Shown here: positions 29,001 to 34,178 of the stretch, in pieces
Layout of the letters: the number at the start of each line of letters is the position of its first letter
How positions within the stretch are numbered: position 1 is the stretch's first letter
DNA from: Gammaproteobacteria bacterium
GTDB taxonomy: Bacteria > Pseudomonadota > Gammaproteobacteria > Pseudomonadales > JAUIET01
NCBI GenBank assembly: GCA_030429735.1
Contig: JAUIET010000001.1
Coordinates: forward strand, 248,001 to 312,000
Reading direction: 5' to 3'
Length of the DNA stretch: 64,000 nucleotides
Position numbers and translations under genes: made by a program
The notes under the pieces: generated by a model
Told to the model about the DNA's origin: nothing
Databases searched by the model: none
Seen by the model: only the letters and a program-made list of their open reading frames with translations

Positions 29001-31609
29001 TCGATGTTAACGCCCGAACTGGCAGTGCCATAGTCTGCGGAATCGCGGCCATCGCCACCAATCAAGGTGTCATTGCCACCGCCTCCACCGAGCACATCGT
29101 CACCAGCGGCGCCATCGAGTACGTTGTCCTGGTCGTCACCAAACACATTATCATTACCGCTGGTAGCGACAATGTTTTCTACATTGCGAATAATGGCATC
29201 ATCACTGCCAGTAACCGACACCGTCGCATCCTGACTGCCCTGCAGAGTGACATCGATAGCTGTCGCCGCAGTAAGATCCGTGTAATCAAGCGTGTCTGAA
29301 TCAGCCCCACCATCAATGCTATCGAGACCGACGCTTGCCGCAATCGTATCATCACCCGCGCCGCCGTCGATAAGATCATTACCCGCGCCGCCATCTATAT
29401 AGTCTGCACCGCCCTCACCAAACAGGGAATCATCTCCGGCACCGCCGAACAAGTTCTGGACGTCATCATTTCCACGTATAGTGTCATCAAAATTTGAACC
29501 GCTGACGTCTTCAATATTGCGTAGCCGATCAACCTCCGAACCCATAATAGCCGTAGTGAAGCCTTCATTGTCAGCCGCTTCACCAAGATTGATATTGACA
29601 GCGGTGGTGGCGTTAACAAAATCGATAACGTCGTTATCGCCTTCACCACCATCAATGTCATCGTTTCCACGACCACCGGACAACCTGTCATTGCCCAACC
29701 CGCCGAGAATGACGTTGTCATCATCCGAGCCATGAATTCTATCGTCGAAATCACTGCCGGTTATGTTCTCAACGCCAATCAGCGTGTCGATGTTGGAGGT
29801 GTCTATCGTGACATTGTTTTCTGCCAGCGTCAGATCCGCATCTATCGCTTTGGTTTCACCGGAGTAGTCAACTGTATCTGTGCCGCTGCCACCAATTAAC
29901 CGATCGTTTCCACCACGGCCAGACAGCAAATCGTTGCCAGCGCCACCGTCTAATATGTTGTCAGAGCTGTTACCAATCAGAATATCATCAGCCGATCCTG
30001 CACGAATATTTTCTACTTCCCTGACTAGATCAAGCTGAAACTCAGGACCATTTTCGTCTACGGTAACTTGTGCAAAGCCTTCTATCTCAGTGGATAAATC
30101 AGCGTCAATGACCACACTCAGCTCGGAGTAGTCGATGGTGTCACTGCCGGCACCACCGACCAGGGTGTCATCTCCGATACCACCATCAAGCAAATCGTCG
30201 CCTTCAGCACCGTCTAAAAAGTCGTCGCCGGCACCACCCCGGATTTCGTCATTGCCAGCACCAGATTGAACAATATCGTTAGCTACCGCACCAATAATGA
30301 TATCGTCGCCAACGCCTGTGAAAATCCGGTTGGCATTGGGATTGTTTGCCAGAACCCAAACTTCTTCACCGCTTTGGTTCACATAGTTCAGATCCTGTGG
30401 GCCAAACACATTTCTGACCGTAAATAGCTGGCTATCTTCAGAAATGAGAATCGTTTCCGGCGGCGCCGGCACCAAATTTCCCTCAGCGTCTTCTGTTTCA
30501 GGGTCGAACCGGGACGTAACTTTGAAGTTAACGTTGAAATCATCGTCGGAAGGTACCGGGTACAGCAGGTTGAGACTGACCGCTCCGCGATCATCCACTT
30601 CGATGTCTTCCACTGTCCAGGTATTGCCCGATTTTGTGGCACCCTCAATGACAAAGTCATCGGGAAACCCGGTCAGCTCTATTTTGTCTATTGCAAAACC
30701 AACCGGGAACTGTGGTGTGACCTGAATGACTCGAGTCATCAGGGTCTCACCAAAGAAATTGCTGTTGTCTGCTTCTACGTAAAGGTCTTCAGAAGACGTT
30801 GATAAGTTCAGGGTTTCGGTCGAAAATTGAGCTGTGTTGGCAGGGTCAAAAACCGACGCTTCGGAACCGCCGCCCCCTTGTACCAGCGTTCGCTCTGTGC
30901 CACCCACGTCGATCGTGCTATCCATTCTAGGCAATTGCAGCAGGTTCAGATCAAACAGGGCAATGTCTTCAGGTTCAGGGGGGGCTTCTTCTACGGCGAA
31001 GCTGATCGCGCTGCTGGAGTCCTGAGCAACCGCCTTGGCTTCTTCTATGAACGTACCTTCGTCATCTATTGAACGGCGTGTCTGGTTGCCCTCTTCTTCG
31101 AATTCGAATTTGTTCTGCGACTGACTCTGGGACTGTTCCTGCTGCGCCTCGATCGCCTTCTGGAGTACAACCAGCACTTCCTGCTGCTGTTGGGCCTCGG
31201 CTTCGGCCTCTGCCGCAGCTTCGGCTTTGGCTTCCGACTCAGATTCTGCCTTTTGCAGCGATTGGAATGAATCGCGCATGATGCTCGATATGGCTATGAA
31301 ATCCTGTACGCTGAGGTTGCCCACCTCACCAATTTTGGAGAGCAGAACATGAGTTTCGATTAACTCATCATCAAAGTATATTTCCGGGGATTCGTCTTCT
31401 TCAAACAACAGCAGCGCGAGGCTATTAAAAACAACCTTGGCGTTATTTGCCTCGTTGGTAACAATGATGTCGGAGTCAACAATATCGATCTTCGCATCAT
31501 TTAGGGATACGTCACTGATTTTTATCTTTGCCTTAGGTTCAACCGCGACAGAATCTGTGCTGTCGGATTGAGCAAGACTGACATGGATGCTAGCTACTTT
31601 CTGAACCAT
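14042..31609 (-). CDS. Giant RTX surface/secreted protein, 5855 residues
   Basis: Probable substrate of the adjacent exporter. Residues 1-105 are beta-rich and acidic. About 115-175 is an Ala/Glu/Gln-rich coiled coil. About 180-430 is a non-repeat region with beta-sandwich-like strands. From about 430 to 5680 the protein is continuous RTX sequence (GGxGxDxLx nonapeptides, calcium-binding). It is broken every 50-100 residues by recurring spacer modules; I counted 58 by eye, in three main classes. The last 175 residues are non-repetitive, end in VQLVINMS, and should hold the C-terminal secretion signal. There is no N-terminal signal peptide, as expected for type I export. Reading it through I saw no cysteine and almost no lysine in the repeats. 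No Ig-like, lectin, enzymatic or LapG-cleavage motif was recognised. Function as adhesin, S-layer-like coat or matrix protein is inference. Confidence 0.93.
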   Translation of the reverse strand: MVQKVASIHVSLAQSDSTDSVAVEPKAKIKISDVSLNDAKIDIVDSDIIVTNEANNAKVVFNSLALLLFEEDESPEIYFDDELIETHVLLSKIGEVGNLSVQDFIAISSIMRDSFQSLQKAESESEAKAEAAAEAEAEAQQQQEVLVVLQKAIEAQQEQSQSQSQNKFEFEEEGNQTRRSIDDEGTFIEEAKAVAQDSSSAISFAVEEAPPEPEDIALFDLNLLQLPRMDSTIDVGGTERTLVQGGGGSEASVFDPANTAQFSTETLNLSTSSEDLYVEADNSNFFGETLMTRVIQVTPQFPVGFAIDKIELTGFPDDFVIEGATKSGNTWTVEDIEVDDRGAVSLNLLYPVPSDDDFNVNFKVTSRFDPETEDAEGNLVPAPPETILISEDSQLFTVRNVFGPQDLNYVNQSGEEVWVLANNPNANRIFTGVGDDIIIGAVANDIVQSGAGNDEIRGGAGDDFLDGAEGDDLLDGGIGDDTLVGGAGSDTIDYSELSVVIDADLSTEIEGFAQVTVDENGPEFQLDLVREVENIRAGSADDILIGNSSDNILDGGAGNDLLSGRGGNDRLIGGSGTDTVDYSGETKAIDADLTLAENNVTIDTSNIDTLIGVENITGSDFDDRIHGSDDDNVILGGLGNDRLSGGRGNDDIDGGEGDNDVIDFVNATTAVNINLGEAADNEGFTTAIMGSEVDRLRNIEDVSGSNFDDTIRGNDDVQNLFGGAGDDSLFGEGGADYIDGGAGNDLIDGGAGDDTIAASVGLDSIDGGADSDTLDYTDLTAATAIDVTLQGSQDATVSVTGSDDAIIRNVENIVATSGNDNVFGDDQDNVLDGAAGDDVLGGGGGNDTLIGGDGRDSADYGTASSGVNIDLSTGVVNNDGDGGRDTLQEIEDLSGSAFDDVLIGDEFDNVLDGRAGDDTLAGRGGDDLLRGGDGSDTASYALAESAVNIDLGLGTSVIDGDGGIDTYDSIENVEGSAFNDILLGDAGPNVLSGLAGDDILNGADGDDLLEGGQGFDQLQASSGANTYDGGADTDTLDYSGFAGANSIDVTLNGSFDATVQVNGDVDDTVRNVENVIGTAGDDTIGGDFLANEIFGEDGDDIIRGGAGADVLDGGVGGDDQLRFDDLVSLGITLDLASGTASYSVDGSIDSFNNFERYATTNQDDVIFTSSAADSVEGLLGDDQFHASAGSDFFDGGSNIDTVDYSSLAGINFIDVTLNDGADTIVTVDGGDDDTIRSIENVVGSSGDDTIVGDSAANVLDGAAGDDRLAGGAGDDTILGGTGADIIAGGVGIDTFDGGADIDTVVYTGAAGGVLVDLAQNSALNDGDGGSDTLENIENVVGTNSADIITGDSLANTLIGLDGADVIRGGGGADLLQGGDDGSIDEVRFDDLLDFGISLDIGGGTAFYSGDASTDILSGFELYYATNQGDTIIGSTLADTVFALGGNDSFVASAGTDVLDGGADFDTVDYSTLAGANFINVALNAENDVTVTVDGSDNDTIRNIENVVGTGGADTITGDALNNTLTGLGGDDIIRGGGGSDVLSGGDGNDELHFDDLGGVGITLNLGVGGGSANYAGDNSTDTFSGFETYFTTNQADTINSSSAADLVFALSGDDVFNASAGNDIFDGGTDTDTIDYSGLVGASSVSVTLAGGTDATVTVVGGDNDTVRNIENVIGTAGDDTLIGDGNENVLSGLGGADTLRGGDGNDELLGGAGDDILSGNVGDDILDGGAGSNTADYADASSGVSVDLVSDLATNDGDGGTDVLRSIQNVSGSAQADNIRGDTGRNIIRGEDGNDVIYGGAGSDDLFGGNQTTADQLRFDDLTDGGVVLDLGASTASYAFDGSVDTFAGFEAFFTTEQDDQIIGSTGDDTASGLGGSDSFEASAGNDTLDGGAQRDTIDYSTLVGVNFIDVVLNGSSNATVTVDGGDDDTIRNIENVIATAGNDRLTGDGENNELSGIGGDDQFFASAGNDTLDGGADTDTADYSGLAGVNFINVTLNGASNAAVIVNGGDNDVVRNIENIVATAGNDVLVGDANANVLSGRGGNDTLDGAGGSDTLLGEAGDDRLLGSAGSDILDGGANTDTIDYSGLAGINSITVDLDGANDSTVTVDGGDNDTVRNVENVIGTAGDDDITGDDEINVLQGLAGDDQFAASSNTDTIDGGLGTDTISYLNLAGANSITVTLNGTNDAAVIVNGDDNDTIRNIENVIGTAGNDTITGDALDNNIDGMGGNDVLAGGGGNDILDGGANVDTVDYSGALNSVDVSLDAEEAFDDGDGGNDTLLQIENVIGSDNDDVIEGDAGANLLEGLDGDDAFIATLGADVVDGGLNDDIIDYGLFAAANFIDVTLNANNNATVFINGADNHTIRNIEHVNGTAGNDILTGDSNDNNLFGSFGDDTLRGRAGNDFLDGVAGAADTADYSQAASGVIANLSAGTAAVDGDGGADVLANIDNLRGSASADDLTGDANDNLIEGGLGADTLRGRGGNDILDGQVGQDIADYSLAGGSVTADLDAELASNDGDGGSDTLLNIFHLEGSGFADDLSGDEQANTIRGGGDNDVLRGRGGADILDGGAGSADVADYTQAAGPVVVNLGLNNTANDGDGGTDTLQNIENVWGTSGNDRITGDGNANVLEGRQGDDILAGGGGSDTLDGGVGGTDLADYSSAGGAISVDMSTGIVSNDGTGAVDTLIDIEGIIGSGGNDLLIGDEFDNVLDGGAGDDTIIGLEGDDQIIGGIGNDDTASYVGADNAINIDLQNNIASNDGYGDTDTLSGIENVIGSSHDDFIVGSAGDNRLDGAAGNDTLRGGAGVDEIVGGAGNNTVDYANAGSGVNVNLTGNITSNDGDGSSDTLSQIQNVTGSIHDDIITGDSADNILDGGNRDDILRGRGGDDTLRGGFGSDTADYSLAAGGVTVDLVALSASDGDGGTDTLESIENVSGSSGADDISGDANANVLFGDSDNDVLRGRGGADEIDGGAGDDTVDYASAAAGVNVDLQNEIAANDGDGSSDSLLNIEHVIGSDDDDVLRGSTFGNSLSGGLGSDILAGGAGADTLDGGAGAGIDTADYSNASGSIDVNLGAGTASDDGDGSVDTLIDIENVTGSDFDDVITGDTGVNLLQGGDGDDTFNASLGDDTLEGGSDTDTADYSGLAGSPSIDVTLRGGSDATVIVSGGGGTDTLRSVENIIATAGDDTLRGDGNDNVLSGGDGDDVIWGGGGSDVLDGGGHVLGDQLRFDDLTGVGIDLNLNAGTAFYAADSSTDTFTNFEEFYLTNQDDTVIGSSVADEVYGLGGDDTFNASAGNDVLDGGTASDTIDYSTLGGINFINVTLAGSSDSTVTVDGGDNDTIRNIENVVGTGGNDTITGDAESNTLQGQGGDDTISGGAGIDFLEGGAGNDTFLGSAGQNTYDGGANTDTIDYSAQAGISAVTVALNGTGTSSILVSGGDNDLAINIENVIGTSGNDNLAGDSSSNEFRGLAGNDVLSGGAGSDLLIGGADIDTADYSDLVGVNFIDLTLDGGNTITVTVDGGDDDQIAEIENVVGTDGGDTIRGDGLVNVLEGEGGDDTLVGGAGADILDGGDDSDTVDYSQEVGINFINVQLNGGSNATVTIDGADNDIVRAIENVIGTAGNDVISGDGAVNIIDGRGGDDTIRGGTGNDTLDGGTGNNTLSYTDFGSGIVTDMNNIVGGFFAVTVGGGEVDQATNFINVLGSSGADNITGDAQDNRIEGRIGNDIIDGGAGNDSIFGGSEADTLRGGDGDDLLDGGSTGDTLDGGAGDDTYLGGSGWDSLLASDGADIIDGGSATDTLDYSAQTSANFINLTLNGASDATAIVDGDQNDIVRNVERVRATAGNDTLGGDNANNYLWGGAGNDNITGGGGSENRLFGEAGDDIFFGSAGQNIIDGGADIDTVDYSAQAGVNFIDVTLNGAGTSAVVIDGAANDIVSNIENIIATAGNDIVSGDANANILTGLAGNDLLEGRGGVDILDGGTDTTGDTVNYENANSGIVVDLGAGAATDDGDGASDTLIDIEHVIGSGSADNITGSAEANIIDGREGDDTFITSAGADTYEGDDGSDTIDYSGQAGVTAISVQLNTGITATVSVTGADNDTVRNIENVIGTAGNDTLQGDNAVNNLQGGGGDDIIRGGGGSDILDGGTGTNTLLYTGHVGGITVDMGNLTGGAFTVTSGGTTDTASNFTHLTGGQGNDNITGDAQDNILRGQIGNDVINGGAGNDTISGEDGHDTLNGGDGDDVIFGNSGWDTFVGSAGADTFDGGGGGLDSVNYSTQAGINFIDITLDHGNNTTVIVDGDQNDTIRNVDRVYGTAGNDIMRGDSSNNWFWGRGGDDHFFAAGGDDEIRGEGGNDTLDYSNIASGLSVDMQAVAGGLFTLNIGGTEGDRANGIETLITTTGNDVVDTDANIILLQTLAGNDTVDSNGANATIETGAGSDNLEVFGANNTVDLGTENDSMWVYSNGTTAVGGDGNDFMGNWGVYTSNFDGQAGADTLESRGGGNVLDGGSDIDTVTYVRSSAINVSLNDTGDTTVTVSGQTADTIRNIENIRGSEGSDTIEGNNSANVLTGGRGNDTFIASTGADTIDGGLDADILDYSGYGALNNINVVLNGSSSTTVTVNGSDNHTISGVESIFGSQGNDSITGDAEVNGIRGEGGDDTIFGSAGSDLLDGGAGGTDILSYQSITTSGITLNLASSVASVGGSWADLFTEFEEYIATDLGDVITGSNNADIVDAADGDDLVNASNGTDTIDAGVGNDTIDYSVLGGITGINVTLNGATPSIVTVSAGDNDSIVNFENVIGSVDADVITGDGLVNILDGDSGDDILDGAGGDDDLRGGEGNDTFIASTGADTMTGGNDIDTVDYSSLAGVNFINVTLTGSTTATVTVDGGTNDTVADIENVIGTAGTDQITGDGLANDLRGGAGNDTINSAGGDDTLDGGQGNDTLNAGTGNDTILASSGADNIDGGGNVDTLDYSVHGSASSVSLTLNGATAAIATVTGDVNDTVQNIENVIGTTGDDTLRGDGAANDLDGGGGNDTLSGGAGNDFLRGGLDNDTVDYSGAAGNVTANLATGGVSNDGDGGQDSLFSIENYTGSNAIDTVTGSGTSNIILTGLGNDIINASGGADTIDGGGGSDTLDYSSIAGVNFVSVTLNGGSSVFVNVDGGVDDVISNVENITGTGGNDTLFGDGEANTLIGGSGADNIYGGAGADTLDGGAGLMDTLNYDSDVGAVTVNLSLPTATDGSGATDTISGFEFVVGSGFGDSITGDSVDNILSGGAGADTIDGGTGNDLLIGGQGNDDIDGGGNNDTVSYANAAGPVTVNLTTNNALVDGDGGTDTITNVENIIGSDQDDNLTGNAQGNTIDGGLGNDTLAGRGGLDALNGGGGTSNTVTYVNAAGAVTADLLAGGASNDGDLSTDTFSNIHNLTGSGNNDTLSGDNSANTINGGLGNDTLVGRGGVDDLQGGGGDDTISYAGASTGVVVNMIGGVTTNDGDGSNDTFSDIDNVTGSNGDDTIVGDGDGNRLIGGNGQDTLTGNGGNDILLGGDAADILNGGDGNDQIDGGAGIDSIVGGAGNDIIDGGADNDVVDYSLAANGIQVDLSAALAANRALNDGDGGQDTLSNIESVIGSDNNDVITGDNNANFIDGGLGNDTINFSGGFDFLDGGADSDTLDYSSSGAIVGGTLTTGTIDGASGNVDVGVNSATVDNFDSFVLSASNDTLTFDTDVIGTLTSVDANGGAADRMIITDSLAGDDLTDAGIDGVDLASLFTDVEELDFTNTGVNGGDTFDIGNSEISSITGNGNSLTIDIDSSTMNLTDFNALDQGGATVSGDSTVGNTRTIDWDNGVQLVINMS
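14580..30330 (-). repeat. RTX nonapeptide arrays with three classes of spacer module
   Basis: Protein-level repeats within the giant gene. Class A (about 25 copies) reads like DYSxLAGxNFINVTL, then ATVTVDGGDNDTIRNIENV, then an RTX block. Class B (about 21) is shorter and has the DGDGGxDTLxxIENV core. Class C (5 clear copies plus one divergent) reads DQLRFDDLxxxGIxLDL, then a TTNQDD segment. Six modules fit none of these. Every module ends in a GxxxDDxIxGDxxxN turn leading into GGxGND nonapeptides. Classes occur in blocks: B at roughly 22.3-24.4 kb and 14.7-16.0 kb, A at 25.0-26.1 and 19.8-21.7 kb, C mainly at 26.1-28.3 kb. Confidence 0.85.
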
Positions 31610-31632
31610 CTTTGCTTTTGCTCTCGTTTATA

Positions 31633-31751
31633 GTGTCAGACACACGCGCCCACGCAAAAATTGCCCGGGCGTACTCCTTAAGAGTAGAAAAAGCACCTTA
31701 TATGGCTAGTTAGCAACCAGTATGTTAAGTGGTTTATGTCAGGTATCTGAC
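31633..31751. promoter_or_regulatory. Promoter region of the giant RTX gene with three palindromes
   Basis: The 222-base gap 31610-31831 holds three perfect-arm palindromes: GTGTC-A-GACAC (31633-31643), TACTC-CTTAA-GAGTA (31672-31686) and GTCAG-GTAT-CTGAC (31738-31751). On the minus strand an ATATAA (within CATATAAGG, near 31697-31702) could be a -10 element. TTGTCA near 31766 is a possible -35 for a separate start, but neither pair is well spaced. The middle palindrome has the size of sites bound by LuxR-type regulators. The start codon has only a weak AAAG ribosome site. Which elements work is unknown. Confidence 0.4.
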
Positions 31752-31831
31752 GGGCGTCACATAATTGACAAACGGCTGATCAATTATTGAGCTATAGATA
31801 GATTGATTTTTGAGCGATTTTGCGCAAAAAC

Positions 31832-33967
31832 CTATGCCGGCAAGCCTTCTGCTAATCTGGCATCCAGTCCAGCATTTTCAAGCATAAGCTGGAAGCTCTC
31901 CAGGAACTCAGGCTCTGAATACTGGGCTTCCATGTATTGCTGCGCGGCCTGCACTGTGTTTCTGCGTAAGTCCTCATTCTCCAGAAGTGCCAGTAGACCG
32001 GTTTGCCAATCACCAGGGCGGGCTACCAAGAGGCCGCGATCTCTGCCTATCACCTTACGGTACACTGAGTGATTGCTGGCGATGACACTGGCGCCTACCG
32101 CACTGTACTCCAGCCATTTGATGCTGGACTTATGTCGATTGAAGCGAATATTGGTGAGCGGACACAAACCCACAGACCATCGTCTACTCGCCAAAATGGA
32201 TAAAAATTGATCGTAATTCCAATCTGGCGGAATGACTCTGACTCTGTCGCCGAAGCGATCCAGCTGAGAAGGCTTAGGAATTGTGCCCAGCAATTCAAAT
32301 TCAGCCTCTGGCTTTTGGTCCATTACAGCAACAATGCCGTCCAGCGCGAGCGCTAGGTCTTGCTCATGACCAAACCCCATATAGCCAAACCGTAGAGGCA
32401 ATGTTTTGTCAGGGCCCTGAAGCACCTCGCCGGAGCAGAATCGCTTCGCGGTATAAACCGGCGTATTGAAGCCCAGGCTTTTTATGGTTTCAGTCAGCGG
32501 TTGCGTTGCGCAATACACCAGGTCTGCCTCGCGCAGCTGGTAGCGCAACCGTTCCTGGCGAACAGGGTCAGCATAGAAAGTGTGTTTCTCATGACCGATA
32601 TCAGTCGGTACTTCCAACAAGTTGTCGTCCAAACAACAAATAACACGCGCACCCTGCTGCTGCGCTTTGTTTAACAGGCCTTGCGCATACATGCCCGTGT
32701 ATCGGCAAAAGATCACTATATCCGGCTGGTATCGAGACAAGACTCTGTCGGCATAGCTTCGAAAAAGAAGTTCACCTGCTACACGTACTCTTGCTGTGGC
32801 GCCAATATCATGCTCCGTTAACAATTCGCATTCGATCTCTCCCTCGGCAATCAGATGTCGAAGAGGATGGGTAAATGCAAGTTGCACTGTGGGAACAGTC
32901 GGTGCGTTTGCTATCAGCAACATTCTTAATTTCGGCTTCGTAGCTCTTCCAGAACCCCGTGCCTGCTTGCTACCGGCACGATACTCATTGACGGCAATCT
33001 GCTTGAGGGGTAGATAAACACGCCCCATAAATCGCTCAAAAGCGCCTTGATCGCTACTCGGGGCAGTAGATGCAAGATAGTTACGTTGCAGACGCTCGCG
33101 TTGTCTGTTGGCTTCATTAACAAGCTTATGTGGAACAAAACCCGCTTCAAGATCAAAGCTGTGGTACTTGTTTCGGTTCTGCTCCAAAGTAGCTGAGCAC
33201 TGGTCGCAAACCGAAAGTTCTTCCAGTTCCTGCAGCAAGGAAGGTCGCGCATAGCCTAGTTCCACTTCTGCTTGCACAGACTCACGCGTTAGTACACCTT
33301 GCGCTATCATTTTCTGCAATGTAGCAACCCATAAATGGCCATTTCGATTCATAGCAGACACCCAGGGTTGGGTTTGCATATCGGTGAAATGCAAATTACA
33401 GGTAGCGCTATCCCAATATTCAAGGCTGTTCCATTCAGGCGGCACCGAGTAACCCAGCTCGCTTTCCTTCAGAATACAAAGCTCGCTCATTAATTCCTTA
33501 TAGGTGTACTGACCATCAAGCCCGGCGATAATTTCCTCTGCCTGCCACCCAAGGCGCGCGCAATCCAGTACACAAACTGCCGTTTGCTTGGGTCTGCGTT
33601 TTGCCCTAAAAAGAGGGGCATTCCAGCGGTCGGAAATAACATCACTTTGAATCAGCATCTTGTGCTGGTTCATGGGTATATCCCACAAAGCACCGATGTC
33701 AGCAAAAACCAGCATGTCGGCGTCCATGTAGATCGCCTTACCCTGACGACCAGCAAGCTCAGGAATGGCGAATCGGCTAAAGGAAAAGCCGGTGCGTGCA
33801 AGCTGTCGTTTGTCTCTGGGTTCAGGTAGCACCACATGCTCAAGACTGTGAATCTTGAACGGGCGCTGTGTGTGCATGGCAATACTGTACTCCAACACGC
33901 GTAAACCAATGCGCTGCGAGCGATCTGTACCTACATAAATTTGTATGGTGTCGGAGTTGTCTGTCAT
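31832..33967 (-). CDS. Two-domain glycosyltransferase (GT-A/GT8-like plus GT-B)
   Basis: 711 residues. The N-terminal half (about 5-260) looks like a GT8-type fold: IQIYVGTDRSQ at the nucleotide-binding start and AIYMDADMLVFADI, a DxD motif for metal and sugar-nucleotide binding. The C-terminal half (about 340-700) looks like a GT-B enzyme: LRMLLIANAPTVPT, PDIVIFCRY, RFGYMGFGHEQD, and a donor-site region IKWLEYSAVGASVIAS, of the GT4 EY.A.G.P.V type. One polypeptide may thus transfer two sugars. ATG at 33967 was chosen over the in-frame TTG at 33979 because a GCAGG site precedes it. It lies upstream of the giant RTX gene in the same orientation, so the RTX protein or a surface glycan are candidate acceptors. 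That link is inference. Confidence 0.8.
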   Translation of the reverse strand: MTDNSDTIQIYVGTDRSQRIGLRVLEYSIAMHTQRPFKIHSLEHVVLPEPRDKRQLARTGFSFSRFAIPELAGRQGKAIYMDADMLVFADIGALWDIPMNQHKMLIQSDVISDRWNAPLFRAKRRPKQTAVCVLDCARLGWQAEEIIAGLDGQYTYKELMSELCILKESELGYSVPPEWNSLEYWDSATCNLHFTDMQTQPWVSAMNRNGHLWVATLQKMIAQGVLTRESVQAEVELGYARPSLLQELEELSVCDQCSATLEQNRNKYHSFDLEAGFVPHKLVNEANRQRERLQRNYLASTAPSSDQGAFERFMGRVYLPLKQIAVNEYRAGSKQARGSGRATKPKLRMLLIANAPTVPTVQLAFTHPLRHLIAEGEIECELLTEHDIGATARVRVAGELLFRSYADRVLSRYQPDIVIFCRYTGMYAQGLLNKAQQQGARVICCLDDNLLEVPTDIGHEKHTFYADPVRQERLRYQLREADLVYCATQPLTETIKSLGFNTPVYTAKRFCSGEVLQGPDKTLPLRFGYMGFGHEQDLALALDGIVAVMDQKPEAEFELLGTIPKPSQLDRFGDRVRVIPPDWNYDQFLSILASRRWSVGLCPLTNIRFNRHKSSIKWLEYSAVGASVIASNHSVYRKVIGRDRGLLVARPGDWQTGLLALLENEDLRRNTVQAAQQYMEAQYSEPEFLESFQLMLENAGLDARLAEGLPA

Positions 33968-34178
33968 CCTTGCCTGCAATACGCTTTAGACAGCACTACA
34001 CCGGCGCATGCGGCGTGTTTGAGTTCAAAGCGTACGGCATCCCTGCTGCGTTATCTGATTTATTGTTGCACGACAATACCAGTGTAGATCATCGAGAGGT
34101 ATTTCTCCTGGTCAAGTTCAGAAATACAGCGGCGCCCGCTGCATTGGCAAATAGCACGCTTGCACTATCTCGCCAATT
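33968..34178 (-). promoter_or_regulatory. Gap between selD and the glycosyltransferase gene
   Basis: 211 bases with no convincing gene. On the minus strand it contains TTGACC with a weak downstream -10, and an AGGAG site followed 12 bases later by an ATG opening a 10-codon frame that stops at once. I see no terminator hairpin with a T-run after selD. It probably carries the promoter of the glycosyltransferase gene. Confidence 0.25.

Noticed and set aside
14580-30330. CRISPR array or non-coding satellite DNA
   Set aside because: Repeats are protein-level, diverged in sequence and in frame within one open frame; there is no constant repeat-spacer pattern and no cas genes.
14042-31609. Many long plus-strand frames opposite the giant gene (for example 20459-21115, 24344-25348, 27399-28001)
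   Set aside because: They are low-complexity mirror images of the RTX codons, lack ribosome sites and conserved domains, and occur because the repeated codons avoid stops in antisense frames.
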